Below the pieces are notes generated by a model, which did not search any database, was not told where the DNA came from, and worked only from the letters and a program-made list of their open reading frames with translations. A stretch of DNA of 64,000 nt, taken from NCBI GenBank assembly GCA_945643635.1, contig CALZFC010000033.1, positions 4,152,001 to 4,216,000 of the forward strand, read 5' to 3'. This stretch comes from Allodiplogaster sudhausi (lineage: Eukaryota > Nematoda > Chromadorea > Rhabditida > Diplogasteridae). The translations under genes were made by a program, and so were the position numbers. This document shows, piece after piece, positions 12,501-23,279 of the stretch. Numbering within the stretch: position 1 is the stretch's first letter; each line of letters begins with the position of its first letter.

Positions 12501-13010
12501 TGCATGATTAACTTGGATATAAATCTAACCGAGTAGAGCACTCGCTTCTTCATGGTGCGATGCAGAGGAAGAGCGAAGGGCAGAGAAGAGGACTCTGCCA
12601 CCTCTTGCTTGCCAAGAAGATCTTCGATGTATGCCTGGTCATTGAGTTGTGGCAGAGTGCGAATGTACTCTGGAAGGAAGCCAGCCACCGGACCGTAGAC
12701 TGAATGACAACATTTAGACTCTTCTTATCTCTTTCTCTCCCTTACTCTCTCTCTTTCTCTTCCGCATTTTGCTCTTTATCATGCTCCATCGAATCTATGT
12801 ATTCATACAAGGCTTATTACTCTGCAAAACTTTTTCCCCTTCCATATTGGTCTCTCTCTCTACCTCTTTCTCTCTCTCTCTCTCTTTCTCTTTTTCTTTT
12901 CTCTAACCGTCTCCTTTACTCTTCATGCCGATAGTTCCTCCCGTGAAGAGCACGAGAACATGCGACTCGTTGCTATCAGAACGAACTCGCGTGAATCCAT
13001 TGCGAAGATT
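8719..13010 (-). CDS. ASPG: L-asparaginase with C-terminal ankyrin repeats, copy 1
   Basis: Seventeen exons: 12920-13010, 12530-12699, 12328-12408, 12080-12202, 11953-12036, 11603-11729, 11346-11461, 11114-11215, 10945-11028, 10603-10716, 10450-10519, 10192-10322, 9559-9683, 9329-9444, 9153-9268, 8982-9050, 8719-8808. Phases agree at every junction and no stop or frameshift is seen. The first exon carries LFTGGTIG, the nucleophile threonine loop. The fourth carries VVLHGTDT, the second catalytic Thr-Asp pair. [14 protein letters not shown] and FGAGN are further family motifs. From exon 12 on come ankyrin-type repeats ([35 protein letters not shown]). The order matches animal 60-kDa asparaginase/lysophospholipase (ASPG), a cytosolic enzyme hydrolysing L-asparagine to aspartate and ammonia. 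The protein ends at AEAL, five residues shorter than copy 2. The true start probably lies in an exon further upstream (see 13425-13498). Confidence 0.9.
9985..10188 (+). repeat. (GA)n-rich microsatellite in asparaginase intron
   Basis: A purine tract with GA, GAGA and AAAG variants fills the intron between the exon ending the catalytic domain and the first ankyrin exon. On the gene's sense strand it is CT-rich. In copy 2 the homologous intron (32381-33292) is about 300 bp longer, so the tract has expanded or contracted since duplication. Confidence 0.9.
11741..11808 (+). pseudogene. tRNA-Thr-like pseudogene or SINE head, copy 1
   Basis: The plus strand has TGGCGCAGTGGG, a good match to the A box of RNA polymerase III promoters. 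It is followed by CTGGTAA, which would be an anticodon loop with anticodon GGT (Thr), then GCAAGTTCGAC, close to a T-arm/B box. The anticodon and acceptor stems do not pair properly, so it is not a working tRNA. It lies antisense in an asparaginase intron, ending next to the 3' splice site of exon 6. The same element is at the matching place in copy 2. Confidence 0.55.
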
Positions 13011-13424
13011 CTGTGAAAAAGCTGATAAACCCTCGCCAGTCTATCCAATACTGTAGAATTTCTTGCTCCTTTAAAGATAAATTTTTTTGACAAAACGCCA
13101 ATGAGCTACTACTGATAAGAACATAGGCTGCAGCCGTTTTCTCCCCTCTACTCGATCAATAGACCCGCCTGCTCCCGCTGATTCATCTTCTTTGCCCTTC
13201 TTATCTTTCCCTCCTCATCTCTCTTATCTTTCTTAACAGCCATTTTGGCGCCTCGTAATTAAAAAACAAATATAACCAATGGTCTTTGCTCTCTGTTATC
13301 ACAACCACTTGCTCTCTCACTCTCTGTCCATCAATCTGCTTGCTCGCTATCACTCTCTCTCTCTCTCGCTCTCTCTGTCTCTCTCTCTTTTCCTTCCTCT
13401 CTCTGTCTCACTCTCTCTTTCTCT

Positions 13425-13498
13425 CTCGTCAGGGAAAGCAATAAATCAGGAAGAGAAGAACGGGGAAGCCCTCCTACTCCGTCAGCAGGCTGAGTCAT
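13425..13498 (-). CDS. ASPG: Candidate first coding exon of asparaginase copy 1
   Basis: A minus-strand ATG at 13496-13498 opens a frame reading [16 protein letters not shown]. The matching frame in the other arm (from 29157) reads [15 protein letters not shown]. The two differ by a 6-bp insertion that keeps the frame, and the downstream residues agree, which suggests selection on a protein. I could not find a convincing splice donor before the frame enters GA microsatellite, so the 3' end of the exon is unknown. It may instead be conserved 5' UTR. Confidence 0.35.
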
Positions 13499-14329
13499 CT
13501 TGCGAACGTGAGTGAGTAGGCTTGGCAATGATTCGTGTTCTTCCTTCAGCGGACGCCTTCGGGCAGTCCCTAATTATTTTCTATTTAATTTTTAATTTAC
13601 TTCATTTTATCATTAAAACAATTAGAAAATATTGGAAAAAAATACCGCAAAAAATAACTCTGACGATCGAAAATATTTCGTAACGAACGAGCATTGTGAA
13701 ATAAGTGATGCATAGAAAATAATAAAAAAAGTCACCAAGATGGTAATAGTAAAGGAAAATAAAAACCTAATTGCAAAGCAAAAGAATGCGAAAGGTGATA
13801 CAGATCTATTTACTTTAAACGGCCAAAGTTTAATTTTTGTAGATATTTTGGAGATATTTTGGTATTTTTGTATGTTCAGTATTCACAAACGATGCTAAAG
13901 AAATGAGAAAGCAGAGCAATAAAGAATAGAGAACAATTAGTAAAAGAGCCCATTAAAGGAGGGCGATCACCGAAACATATCTAATACAGGTTCAAATTGC
14001 CGCATCTGCCCTGTGATTCATCACTCTCATTCTCGAGTGCTATTTCGCAGGTCGCACAAACCCGCTGGGATGACAATAGCACGCGCGAATGAGAGTGCGA
14101 AGGGCCGCAGCAATTTGAAATATCACATAGTTTTTAAATACAAACCATACTTAGACTTGTTTATAGATAAATTAAATAATTTGGCTTGTATCCGAATGTA
14201 AAGAGTTCTATCGGCATAGAATAAGTAAATATGTAGCAGAGGTAAAATATGCATTGAAAAATATATCCTGATTAACATGCAACAGTTACATGATCTACAC
14301 CTGATGAAGATAATTTTTGCTAAAGAGCA

Positions 14330-14620
14330 CCGAAAGAACGGCTCTGACAGAGTTTAAACTAAGCTTGCAAGATCAGTGCACCCGGAGGTAGGAAGAGACG
14401 ACCCCACAGGAGGAACGAATTGAGTCAAGAATGAACACTGACTCATTCCTGGGATGGTGGGTCGTGGATATTTATGCAAGATGAAGAAGCACTGATAACA
14501 TGACTCAGATTAGGGAACTCATACATAAAGCGGGCCTTCCCCTCACTCTTTCTCTCTTCGCTGACTGTCTAGTGATAACGATCGCGACGGCTTCTGTGAT
14601 TGTTGCAGCAAGCGAGAGGG
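14330..14620. promoter_or_regulatory. Conserved upstream block of asparaginase copy 1
   Basis: About 290 bp here are almost identical to the reverse complement of 28230-28520, although surrounding upstream sequence has drifted and gained microsatellite. The block contains two TGACTCA heptamers (AP-1-like), at about 14439 and 14501. An open frame from 14500 (MTQIRELIHKAGLPLTLSLF) is not conserved: the other arm has one extra C in the CCTTCCCC run and loses the frame. The block is therefore conserved as DNA, probably 5' regulatory sequence or untranslated exon, about 0.9-1.1 kb upstream of the candidate first exon. Confidence 0.45.
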
Positions 14621-15245
14621 AGAAAGAGAGACAGAGGGGAGGCAGAGATAGAGAGAGGGGGGAGGCAGAGAGAAAGGAGGCAGAGAGGGAGGGAGAGGGA
14701 AACGGACAGAGTAGCGAGACATGTATTTAGATAAGCGAAAAAGTCGTTTTGATAGCAAAAAAGTGACCAATTCACTGCAAATAAAATATCAAAGACATGG
14801 CTCAAATAGCGAATGCATAAAAACAAAATCATATGAAAATAATCCAAGAGTTTGACAATGATGTTGCAAATTATTTTTCAAACATTCTATGTAGTTATGT
14901 CATGTAAAAAAATCTGTAAATTTCTTTTACGTCCCAGCCTCTCATTAGTCAGTATTAGATGTAATGGATACCTCCCTCAAATCCACTTCCCTAGCTTTCT
15001 AGTCAGTATCAACTGATAGATCAATTGACATCAAGCTGCCTGCACTCATCTCTCTCTGTCTCTCTGTCTCTCTCTTTGTCTGTGCCTCTCTATCTCTCTC
15101 TATTTCTCTCTTTCTCTCTATGTCACCTCTCACTCTCCCAATCGTTATCCCCAGTAGGCTTATCAATGTTCAACATGCTGTTGCATCTTTTACCTGCTGG
15201 CGCGTTTAGTTTAGGACTCTTTCTCTCTCTCTCCCTCATTCTCTC

Positions 15246-15300
<55 letters not shown>

Positions 15301-15841
15301 GCTCCCCTATTATCAGCTCATAGTCGAGCTCACCTCCCACGCTCCTCATGATCACAACCTGTCTTATCTCGCGGCAACTTCCCCCACCTCGTATGCAGTT
15401 TCGCTCATGGTCAGCGTTTTTTGGTTCTGAGTCAGCGTTCCATGGTCTCTTCGTGCTGCCTCCGTCTCTCACTCTCAGCCCTTCGTTCTCTCTGCACTTC
15501 GTTCTTGCTCTCTTTCTCTCTTACTCTTTCAACGATTTCCAACTTTATTCTTCGTTCTTCTTTCCTTTGCTCTCTGAGGGCTGTTCAACACGAGACAGCT
15601 TTCGCTCCCTTTCTTCAATCTCTCCTATCACCACTGATATCGAGCGTTGTAAAGTTGTGTTCCCTTCACTTTTGTTGTCATGCTTTCTATTACGGAACAA
15701 CTTTATTGTAGCCTATACATTGTATACGTTTGTGTCTTGTTAGGCAGTATTAGTTACAAGTTATTGTTTAAAAAAAATGCACGCGGATTGTTTTGCATAG
15801 AATTTGCAAAGTGAGCCATCTTCTTATTCAATAGAAAGGGA

Positions 15842-15880
15842 TCTCCCTCTCGTTGTAGAATGCTTACAACGACAGGGAGA
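15842..15880. repeat. 16-bp inverted repeat (hairpin)
   Basis: TCTCCCTCTCGTTGTA, a 7-nt loop GAATGCT, then TACAACGACAGGGAGA: a stem of 16 positions with one mismatch. The homologous place in the right arm (about 26845-26880) has lost most of the pairing. The function is unknown; it could be a relic of a small mobile element. Confidence 0.5.
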
Positions 15881-16679
15881 GCGGTGTCTTTTCAGAATTA
15901 CCCGAGGATTGTTGATCATCATAGGAATTTGGAAAAATTATTTTACAAAATTACGGTAATGAAATTATAAAGAAAATAACTGCAAAGTTGAAGAGAAATC
16001 ATACAAATGGCAGTACTGATAGCGGTGAAACACTGCATTAATTATAATACATATATAGGACAATGCGCTGTCTCTTCTTCTTTCTCGAACTTTCGAAAAT
16101 GATCATCGTTCTTTAGAAGGCTCGTGGCTGAGCTTTGAAGGCGGGGCTGGCTGGGGGTATTTTATGTGGGTGAGGAAGATGCTACGTGGTCTGATCGGAT
16201 GTGTTCTTTTCAATCCATTCTGAGACAATTTCTCTGAAATTTGCAAAGGATTACTCACACTCGTCTTCATTCAGCTCATCTTCTCTGCACTGAAATGACT
16301 TGCTCCTTCACACCTTCTTTGCCTTGTCATATCCGACTCGTGGCTCTTCTCTCTTTCTCCCTCTCTCTTTCTCACTACCTCTCTCTCACTCTCTATTTCT
16401 CCCTCTCTCCCCCCTCTCTCTCACACTCACCATTGGTAGTTCCCATTCATCAATCACTTCTTCTCCGTTCCTATCCCAACACTCTCCAATTCAGTTCTTG
16501 TCACCACCATTGGTTGCGTCATGAGTCATTAAGTGTATTAATCTCTCTAAGTTTGAACAGTTTTGACCTTGCTTCCAAGTTCCGGTATGTCATTGTCGTC
16601 TTACTAATAACATAACCCCCCTTTTGTTGAATCACTTTCTTTGAGTCCTCACATGTGTGAACTACATAGTCAAAAAGAC

Positions 16680-17010
16680 TGCATATGTTTATGAACTGTG
16701 CTTGAATGATGATTGGAAGATGTGCTCTAGGGCATTAAAATGGTAAGAGAGGATATGAGAGTGGCCAAGAGAAACTGAATGGGCGTGGCTAGAAGGAGGT
16801 AGATGGGATGGGCCTTTTCGGTTTCAAGGGGCGGTGCAAAGAGGATGGTGAGCATATGGGGACGGTGCGAAATAGAGTTGGCCAGATTGATGACGTCATC
16901 ATTGAAGAGGAATGCGGGATAAGCCTCGGCCAGAGTGACCGCCAGCGAGGAAGGACAGACCGGGCAGACCGGGCGGACCATCGCCGCCATCCATGTCAAT
17001 CTACAAATTA
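16680..17010 (+). repeat. Dispersed repeat DR1, copy 3 (longest)
   Basis: It begins GCATATGTTTATGAACTGTG and ends near CATGTCAATCTACAAATT. It carries TGATGATTGGAAGATG and the perfect palindrome TGACGTCA at 16891-16898. The left palindrome arm ends inside this copy, at 16822: from its start to that point it matches copy 4 inverted, and after that the two diverge. The minus strand has an open frame with AFLFNDDVINLANS, which resembles AFLMYDDVIYLASS in copy 5. Confidence 0.7.
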
Positions 17011-17924
17011 CAGATCAAACTTATGGACAGCTTAAAGATTGATTGATTTTAAGTAGTTTATCAGTCTCAGCAGTCATTTGTGTGCTGCGGTCCGAAGCGG
17101 TTTTCATTGCGACGACAGCTTCCCACGCCCATTCAAACCCGGTGATCAAAAATGGTCACGCCAATACGCAGCCCCTTGAAAAGACCGCAACGCGTAACCG
17201 CGGTTGCTTGACCCAATGCTGCCGTGGTATCGTAACCTTTAGAGTTATGTTACTTGCTAGGTAACACTAGGATGCAGGAACTCAGGAACACAAGTGTAGA
17301 CGGAGAAGACAAGTGTTTATCTAGGAACCAGGGGCTCCTTTTATATGGTGAGGGATGGTGTACTTCCACAAGGGCATCGGGGGCAAGTCAAGGACAAAGG
17401 GTGATAATTCTGACAATGACTGACATTGTGAGACTGATAAATCTTCATCCACATGACATTTAGCAACTGACAAAACGCGGTCCTATGATAACCGACGGCC
17501 CCGAACCAGCTTTGAATTTCCCGCATTTGAATTTTGCGCATAAAACATGCGATTTTGGCTGCGTACAGGCAGGCTCCGCCCGTACCCGTAGCCATGATTC
17601 AATGCATAGTGATGAACATTTTTATTATGAGCTGAATGGGCGTGCTTCCCACTCCTCGCACGAAACTCCCGGAACTCTCTCAAAGAGTTGGGCAATTATT
17701 TAGAATTTAATCCTTTTTTCTGTTCAAATGCAATTTTAAAATATTAATATTCATTTGAAGTAATAATAGCAAGAAATGCAATGAAAACAAACTTCATCGT
17801 TGGCAAGGGCGGTCCAATCAGGGAAAACTGTTGAAGGATGCGACGAAAATGATAGGGAAAGAGAAGGGCGAGATCGGGGGAGAGAGCTGCAGCGACAAGG
17901 CCAGGCCAGCGGAGACGAGCTACC
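17010..17924. other. Spacer, no supportable gene
   Basis: The stretch holds overlapping open frames of 60-84 codons on both strands, with no motif and no consistent splice signals. Base composition is near the window average. I see nothing specific. Confidence 0.4.
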
Positions 17925-18510
17925 GGCAACACCGCCGGCGACACCACCGGCGACACCGCCGGCGACACCACCCGCGACACCGCCGGCGGCACCACCGACC
18001 CGCCGGCGACACAGCCAGCGACACCGCCGGCGACACCACCAGCGGTACCGCCGGCAACACTGCCGGCAACACCGCCGGCGACACCGCCGGCAACACCGCC
18101 GGCGACACCGCCGTCCCGCCGGCGACACAGCCGGCAACACCGCCGGCGACACCGCCGGCAACATCGCCGGCGACACCGCCAACGACACCGCCGGCGACAC
18201 TGCCGGCAACATCGCCGGCGACACCGCCGGCAACACCGCCGGCGACACTGCCGTCCCGCCGGCGACACAGCCGGCAACACCGCCGGCGACACCGCCGGCA
18301 ACACCGCCGGCGACACAGCAGGCGACACCACCGGCGACATCGCCGGAAAAACCGCCTGCGACACTGCCGGCAACACCGCCGCCGACACCACCGGCGACAC
18401 AGCCGGTAACACCGCCGGCGACACCACCGGCGACACCACCGTCCCGCCGGCGACACAGCCGGTAACACCGCCGGCGACACCAGCGGCGACACCGCCGGAA
18501 ACACCGCCAA
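17925..18510. repeat. GC-rich minisatellite, 12-bp unit
   Basis: About 585 bp of variants of ACACCGCCGGCG, with AACACCGCCGGC and a recurrent interruption GTCCCGCCGGCGACACAG. The unit length is a multiple of three and lacks stops in several frames, so both strands show long proline/alanine/threonine or alanine/valine open frames. These are by-products. Every unit carries the GCCGGC palindrome, so single strands can fold. A second, shorter array of the same sequence and orientation lies at about 25757-25921. Confidence 0.95.
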
Positions 18511-18660
18511 TAACTATTGAGTTAAAAGGAATAAAGGACTTTTATGGATGTTAAATTCGAATTAAGCCACAACAAACTAGGCCATAGAAGACGGCTCAGT
18601 AATCGCAAACTTTATGGAGTGAAGATAAAGAAAAAGACATAAAACAAAGATAAAGTAAGA

Positions 18661-18841
18661 TTAAGCAGCAAAATGAAAGGTACGAACGCCTGGAATCGGC
18701 CTGCGTCTTCTGTTGTGATTGTGCCGTTGTCTCCGACGAGTTGACTCGAAATGTCCACCCGGAGCAAATCGTCGACGATTGTTATTGTTGTTGTAGTCAT
18801 TGCGTCGGCCATATTCTGCTGCTGCTGGCTCGTACCCGGAT
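18661..18841 (-). CDS. Possible terminal exon, N/R-rich
   Basis: A splice acceptor TTTCCAG precedes an open frame that runs to a stop at 18661. In one frame it is Asn/Arg-rich, with EYGRRNDYNNNNNRRRFAPG, like tails of RNA-binding proteins. In another it reads MADAMTTTTITIVDDLLRVD. I cannot choose between the frames and see no partner exon with matching phase. It may be the end of the minus-strand cysteine-rich gene at 24.1-24.5 kb, or chance. Confidence 0.2.
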
Positions 18842-19364
18842 CTGGAAAGTCGACACCGAAAATCCGCTGAATTCGGGCGGCGCGTGGCAAGGGCCAATTG
18901 CTCATCATGCCGGATGGCTTCCTAACCTCGCGCGTGCACGCACGGATTCGCCTATAAATCCCGCTCAAAACACTCAGTACGCGACACTTGAAAGCAGCGA
19001 AAGTTGGCACGACATAGCAAGTCGGGGGGAAACAGTTCCAAGCAATCAGGTAATCAGGTACAACATTCCGTTTCCGCGCACAAGTAATTCTCATTTAACA
19101 TGCGCCAACCGATACAATAATTCTCTTACAGTATCCATTTCCACAATGTCATGGTCCTGTAGTCAATCTGGTCACGAAGTTGACTTCCGTCCAGCATAAG
19201 CAGGAAAGAATCGGCGATTACTCCGATCGAAATTACTGCAAATTTCCCACACTGGTCTGTCAATCACTTCTGTCAATCACTTCTAGAACGCACGACCACT
19301 TTTAGAATGTCGCTTCTGGTGGCCGATTGAAGCGGAGGGAGTAGTAGAGAAAGGAATTAGGGAG

Positions 19365-19467
19365 AAAGAGAAGAGAAAGAAAGGAAGAGAGAGAGAAAGA
19401 GGAAAAAGAAAGCGAGAGAGAGAGAAGGCAGAGAGAAAGAGAGAGAAAGACAGACAGAAAGAGAGAG

Positions 19468-19506
<39 letters not shown>

Positions 19507-19587
19507 AAGAGAAAGAGAAAGAAGAGCACAAAAAAAGAGAAAGAGCGAGAGACAGAGAAAGAGAACGAGAGTAGAGTGAGCAACAAC

Positions 19588-19635
<48 letters not shown>

Positions 19636-19749
19636 GAGGAGAGAAAGAGAGCCAACCCCAAGCATAGATGATCTTGCCCGCGCTTAGGCAACCGCATACG
19701 CATTCGAATTTCGGAAGCCTATCGTTGCACATGATGCATTTCATGAGAG

Positions 19750-19792
<43 letters not shown>

Positions 19793-19800
19793 AATCAGAT
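19365..19800 (+). repeat. (GA)n microsatellite cluster
   Basis: Long GA-rich runs at 19365-19640 and 19745-19800 flank the short cysteine-rich frame at 19655-19744. The frames reading endlessly as Ser/Leu on the minus strand are products of this repeat. Confidence 0.9.
19655..19744 (-). CDS. Cysteine-rich open frame, possible exon
   Basis: Between two GA tracts the minus strand reads MKCIMCNDRLPKFECVCGC followed by LSAGKIIYAWGW. The C-x2-C and C-x-C-x-C spacing is that of a zinc-binding module, and the island is clearly more complex than its flanks. No splice acceptor precedes it: the upstream sequence is CT-rich without a nearby AG. So it either starts with this ATG or is a remnant. A sequence next to it (19800-19835) resembles 24060-24095, beside the cysteine-rich exon at 24.1 kb, hinting that both belong to one gene or to two copies of it. 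Confidence 0.3.
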
Positions 19801-19945
19801 AGAGCAAGAGAGAGCAATGAGAGTGAGAAAGTAATAAGAAGAGACAGAGGTAAGCATTGCACAACTCGTCACATTACACCTTATTTAATCATAATTAGAC
19901 CGAAAGATGTCAGCTATGCATAATTAACCGTAAATTGCAATGTAG

Positions 19946-20176
19946 AGCCCCCCGCCCACCGGCGAGCGCGCTCTTCTACGACTTCCACCCGCCGTCTGTG
20001 CTCTACCGACGGACGGGCGCGAGTGAAGCGGAAGAGCTGAGGACGCGGTGTGTCGGCGTCTACCGCCCGCTCTACGAGGAATTCGCGCGCGTCGACGCGG
20101 CAACCACGCGGTGGACGGAGACGATCACTATGTGCAAAGATTCTTCTTCTCGGCGAGCAAGTCCGTTGAGAGTCAG
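19946..20176 (+). CDS. Candidate internal exon, unknown protein
   Basis: A TGTAG acceptor and an AGTCAG/GTCAGT donor bound a GC-rich island in otherwise AT-rich sequence. One frame reads SALFYDFHPPSVLYRRTG and continues for about 75 residues. Near the 3' end a second frame looks more protein-like, with HYVQRFFFSASKSVESQ. Two good frames in sequence suggest a frameshift, hence perhaps a pseudogene exon. I do not recognise the family, and linking it to exons at 22.8-23.3 kb is speculative. Confidence 0.3.
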
Positions 20177-20199
20177 GTCAGTAGGTTTATATTTTTTTC

Positions 20200-22720
20200 T
20201 TATCATACATTAAAAATTCTTCCAAGGAGGTTTAGTTAGCAATCCAATACAAATAATAGCTGAAAGTGAAAATGAAGATTATGGTGGCTCCTACAGTCAC
20301 TTCGTTCCCTCCGTCGCCTACCATAATTCCTGTTTGAGACCACGCTCTCTCAGATGCTCGACCAACAACGTAGAACCGAGGTAAAGGCGGGCTTTCTATT
20401 TTACTAGAACTGAAAACCCTGAAATCGCAAAAACAAGAGTGTCAAGCCAGCCCTGTCTAGCAGACCCACAGCCAGCCCATTCTATGCGGGGTGAGGCATT
20501 GGAGATATCTGTAAACTCGCTTGATTACCGAAAATCACCAAGAAACACGTCCCCACCGTCACCACCATAAAAACTGGAAAAGCGTTGCACACAGAAAGTC
20601 GTCCGGATATGCTTAATTGAGAATGCCTGGCAATAGTCCCTGTCTTGGTCGGGAGAGAAGGCCTAGAAGTCTTCTAGAGAAGGGACACCGATTCCATGCT
20701 TCCTGGCAGGCAAGGCCTCTATTCCGGTTATTATAGAGCCCCGTCTCCTGCAACAAAAGCGCACCCTCTCAAAGACATACAGACTACAATCATGTCCCAA
20801 AGCGCCTCTCCCTGAACTGGGCGCCACTAATTAAAAATCCTTAGCCCGGATACTCCAGTCGTCAAAATATAAACCCTGCTGGCATTATTAGTTCTCCCGT
20901 TAAGATACATGCACCTTCAAATAAAAGTTAATTTACCCACAAACCTCTACGAAAACTTTACTGACCCTGCGTTATGAAGATATAACTTCCCCACTATCTC
21001 ATTTCCAGAATATATTCGCAAACTGGCCTGAAAATCCCAACACAGTCTCGCCTTAATGCCCTCTGCGAACTTAGGGCTGCTAAAAGGCGGCCAACCATTC
21101 CTGCCGGCTGATGAATGGAAAACGCATACAGTCATTCTCATTCCACGGGATCGACATCGCCGTGCGATTTCACTTAAAAGCAGTCTCGGCCTGACGTTTT
21201 TGCGAAACACAGCCTGCTAAAAAGCACTTTTTACGTAACGGCTAAATGGAAAGTCTCCATACAAAACCTCTATGCTCTCTCCTGGGGAGGTTAATGCGTC
21301 ACTCGTCTAAAGAAGAGTTCCCTCATATCACCATCCCCTGTAATCGCCAGAGCCCTTGCTGTGTCGTCATTTCGCTATGTGGGGCCATAACCCTCATTGA
21401 TTGTTCGCAGCAGACTGGCCATCATAATTAAAAGAATAACATACACCTCTACCCTCCTTCGTTCTTGCATCATCGCATAGCACTTACCGTGTGTTCCGGG
21501 AAAACGGGCTACTGTGCCCCTGGTAGCTGACTACCTTACCTCATGCCGGAAAAAACAAGGTAGCTGTCCACCTGGTGGCTGACCACCTCCCTCCAACGAC
21601 GAAGCCCGCTCTCTCGGTGGCTGACCACCTGGGCATGAAGCCGAAGTTCCCTCTTCTCCTAACGCAGCCCTCCTCCTCGTGCCGGGCAAACAAGGTGGCT
21701 GACCACCTTCTTCCAAAGAAAAAGATTGTTCTCTCGGTGGCTGACCACCCGAGCATCGAGTAGATATTCTCTCATTTCCTCTTGCAAACGCAGCCCTACT
21801 TTCCAAAGCCCTTAACACACGTGTACTTAGACATTAAACGACACGCTTACTAAACTATGTTCCGGAAACAAAGTCCAGCCAAATATCACAGAGTGGCGGG
21901 GGCCCTTAAACTATTTGTTTCTAGACGCTTCGTCCTAAAGTTTCTATCCCATCCTGCTTAAAAATTCATGCCTGTAGCAGGGCCCTTGTCGGGCTACACA
22001 ATATCGCTGAGGCCTTGACTAGGGCTAACACCTGGTGTGAATTCCGCCCTAGACTACCAGCCATTCTCGTCTCCGACTGCCCACAAGACACGTAGCCAGA
22101 CTTTGTTCTCTCCCTTCACCACCAGCCCATTCGCTCGACGCGCTGACAACCTATCGCCTGAATAATAATCTTTGAGTTCCTCTTTCCTTCAAAATTTGGC
22201 CTATCCCCAACTTGACAACCTCGGCGGCAAAGCCACTTGTGTGACAAATAAACCTATTCTCCACACTCCCGGAAAACCACTCTCTTCATGGAACCTGCTC
22301 GGACTGGAAGGGCAAACTGCCCTAAAATGACCCTACTGGTTGCTCCGCAAGCGCAAGGAGCCGTCCAATACCTCTGCCACCTTGCTCACGTCTGCCATGC
22401 GCGAGAGAGAGAGGCCGAGCTAGGGCTTCTGCCCAATCCTCTGGCAACGATCTGAAACTTGTAGCTCCAAACATGACATGATAGGCCAGAAATACTCTTG
22501 GCTAAATAAACGGAAGGTGAAGAAGCTGCCGGCCAGCTGGCAGGCCTGGGCTGAAGGCCCGAAGAAAGCTATGAAGAACGATGCCGGGCCTATCCAACTT
22601 CCCTTCCTTCCAGGGAAAACACCGTTATGACATCAATCAAAAAATACCATTAGAACTTAAAAACCGCTTAACTACCACCCAACCATCTCTCGTGGACACC
22701 AAGGCGTAGAATGACGAAAT
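20200..22720. other. Gene-poor island of different composition
   Basis: About 2.5 kb with more balanced base composition than the surrounding AT-rich and GA/CT-rich sequence, and no CT microsatellite. It contains the dyad cluster at 21522-21749 and no supportable gene; open frames here are at most 95 codons and lack motifs. The change in texture suggests an inserted segment, perhaps a non-autonomous mobile element, but I could not find matching termini. Confidence 0.35.
21522..21749. repeat. Cluster of six GGTGGCTGACCACC dyads
   Basis: Four perfect copies of GGTGGCTGACCACC (arms GGTGG/CCACC, 4-nt centre CTGA) start at 21574, 21616, 21694 and 21736. Two degenerate copies start at about 21522 and 21559. 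Spacing of the perfect copies is 42, 78, 42 bp, which means a roughly 120-bp unit with two dyads, present twice. Interveners such as CTCTCGGTGG are also repeated. Confidence 0.8.
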
Positions 22721-22810
22721 CCTTACCCGCTCCCCCTTCCCCTTTCCAACCGCAACGCACCCGCGCTCGCTCGCCTCTGAGAGAGCGCGCACCCAAACAC
22801 CCAATTTGAG

Positions 22811-22942
22811 CTGGAAGTGAAGATGACCGACCTCGACCTCGGTCGCTCGACGACGCTGAGGCTCCGAGAAGTGCCGACCGACTGGAACAAGACGCTCAGC
22901 CCGGAGGGCGTCGTGCACTCTCCAAGCGGGCGAGTCTTCTTC
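22811..22942 (+). CDS. Candidate exon, unknown protein
   Basis: From a TTTGAG acceptor the plus strand reads LEVKMTDLDLGRSTTLRLR, then a stretch with two aromatic-rich turns (PTDWNKTLSPEG, PSGRVFF), to a possible donor GTCAGAG. The fragment has protein-like composition and is GC-richer than its flanks. I do not recognise a domain. The minus strand is also open here for 77-93 codons, so the strand is not certain. Confidence 0.25.
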
Positions 22943-23064
22943 GTCAGAGACCGCATTTTATATCAGGCAGCCATTTTCTTTTTTTATGAGAGACAGAAGT
23001 CATAGATGCATTCATAGTTTACATACTTTTGAGACATCATCGTCCAATCCCACCCTCTTTCCAG

Positions 23065-23279
23065 ATGCGCCTGGGAGTCGTGGCTCCACTTAGTGAGATC
23101 GCCCTCTCTTTTCTCTGCAGGAGTCTCCGCCCAGCTCAAGAATAAGTCTTGCTTTGACCCCCGCTCCATTGTACGCTATCTTTATTAATAATACTAAAAC
23201 AGCACAATTCCTCGCTCTTTTACTACTATTACTAGTGGCCACGGCGGCCACGCTGTTGCTCTGTCACTATGTCTTTTGA
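23065..23279 (+). CDS. Candidate terminal exon(s), two readings
   Basis: After a TTTCCAG acceptor (23064) one frame is open from CAWESWLHLVRSP to a stop, giving a tail of about 42 residues. In a second frame, joined only if a very short 28-bp intron (23093-23120) were removed, the tail becomes hydrophobic (AQFLALLLLLLVATAATLL) and would be a membrane anchor. The single-exon reading is simpler. It is included because of the good acceptor and composition. Confidence 0.2.

Larger units (their letters stand above)
8380..16822 (-). repeat. Left arm of the large (about 8.5 kb) asparaginase palindrome
   Basis: The arm pairs with the reverse complement of 25922-34760. It includes the whole asparaginase gene, about 3.3 kb upstream of its first exon and about 340 bp downstream. 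The outer end is taken near 8380, where similarity to about 34760 (around CTGCAAAAGTACAAT) fades. At the inner end, similarity stops at TTCGGT (16818-16823). Exons are nearly identical between arms, while introns differ mainly in microsatellite length. Confidence 0.85.

Noticed and set aside
14500..14730. Open frame MTQIRELIHKAG on the plus strand of the conserved upstream block
   Set aside because: The mirror copy in the right arm has one extra base and loses the frame, so the conservation is not for this protein.
17744..18510. Open frames of 165-231 codons, Pro/Ala/Thr-rich or Ala/Val-rich, on both strands
   Set aside because: They are produced by the 12-bp minisatellite unit, whose length is a multiple of three; no flanking gene structure.
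18741..19199. 152-codon plus-strand open frame with a TATAAA within it
   Set aside because: No motif and no conserved partner, and it overlaps a candidate exon on the other strand; length alone is weak evidence in GC-richer DNA.
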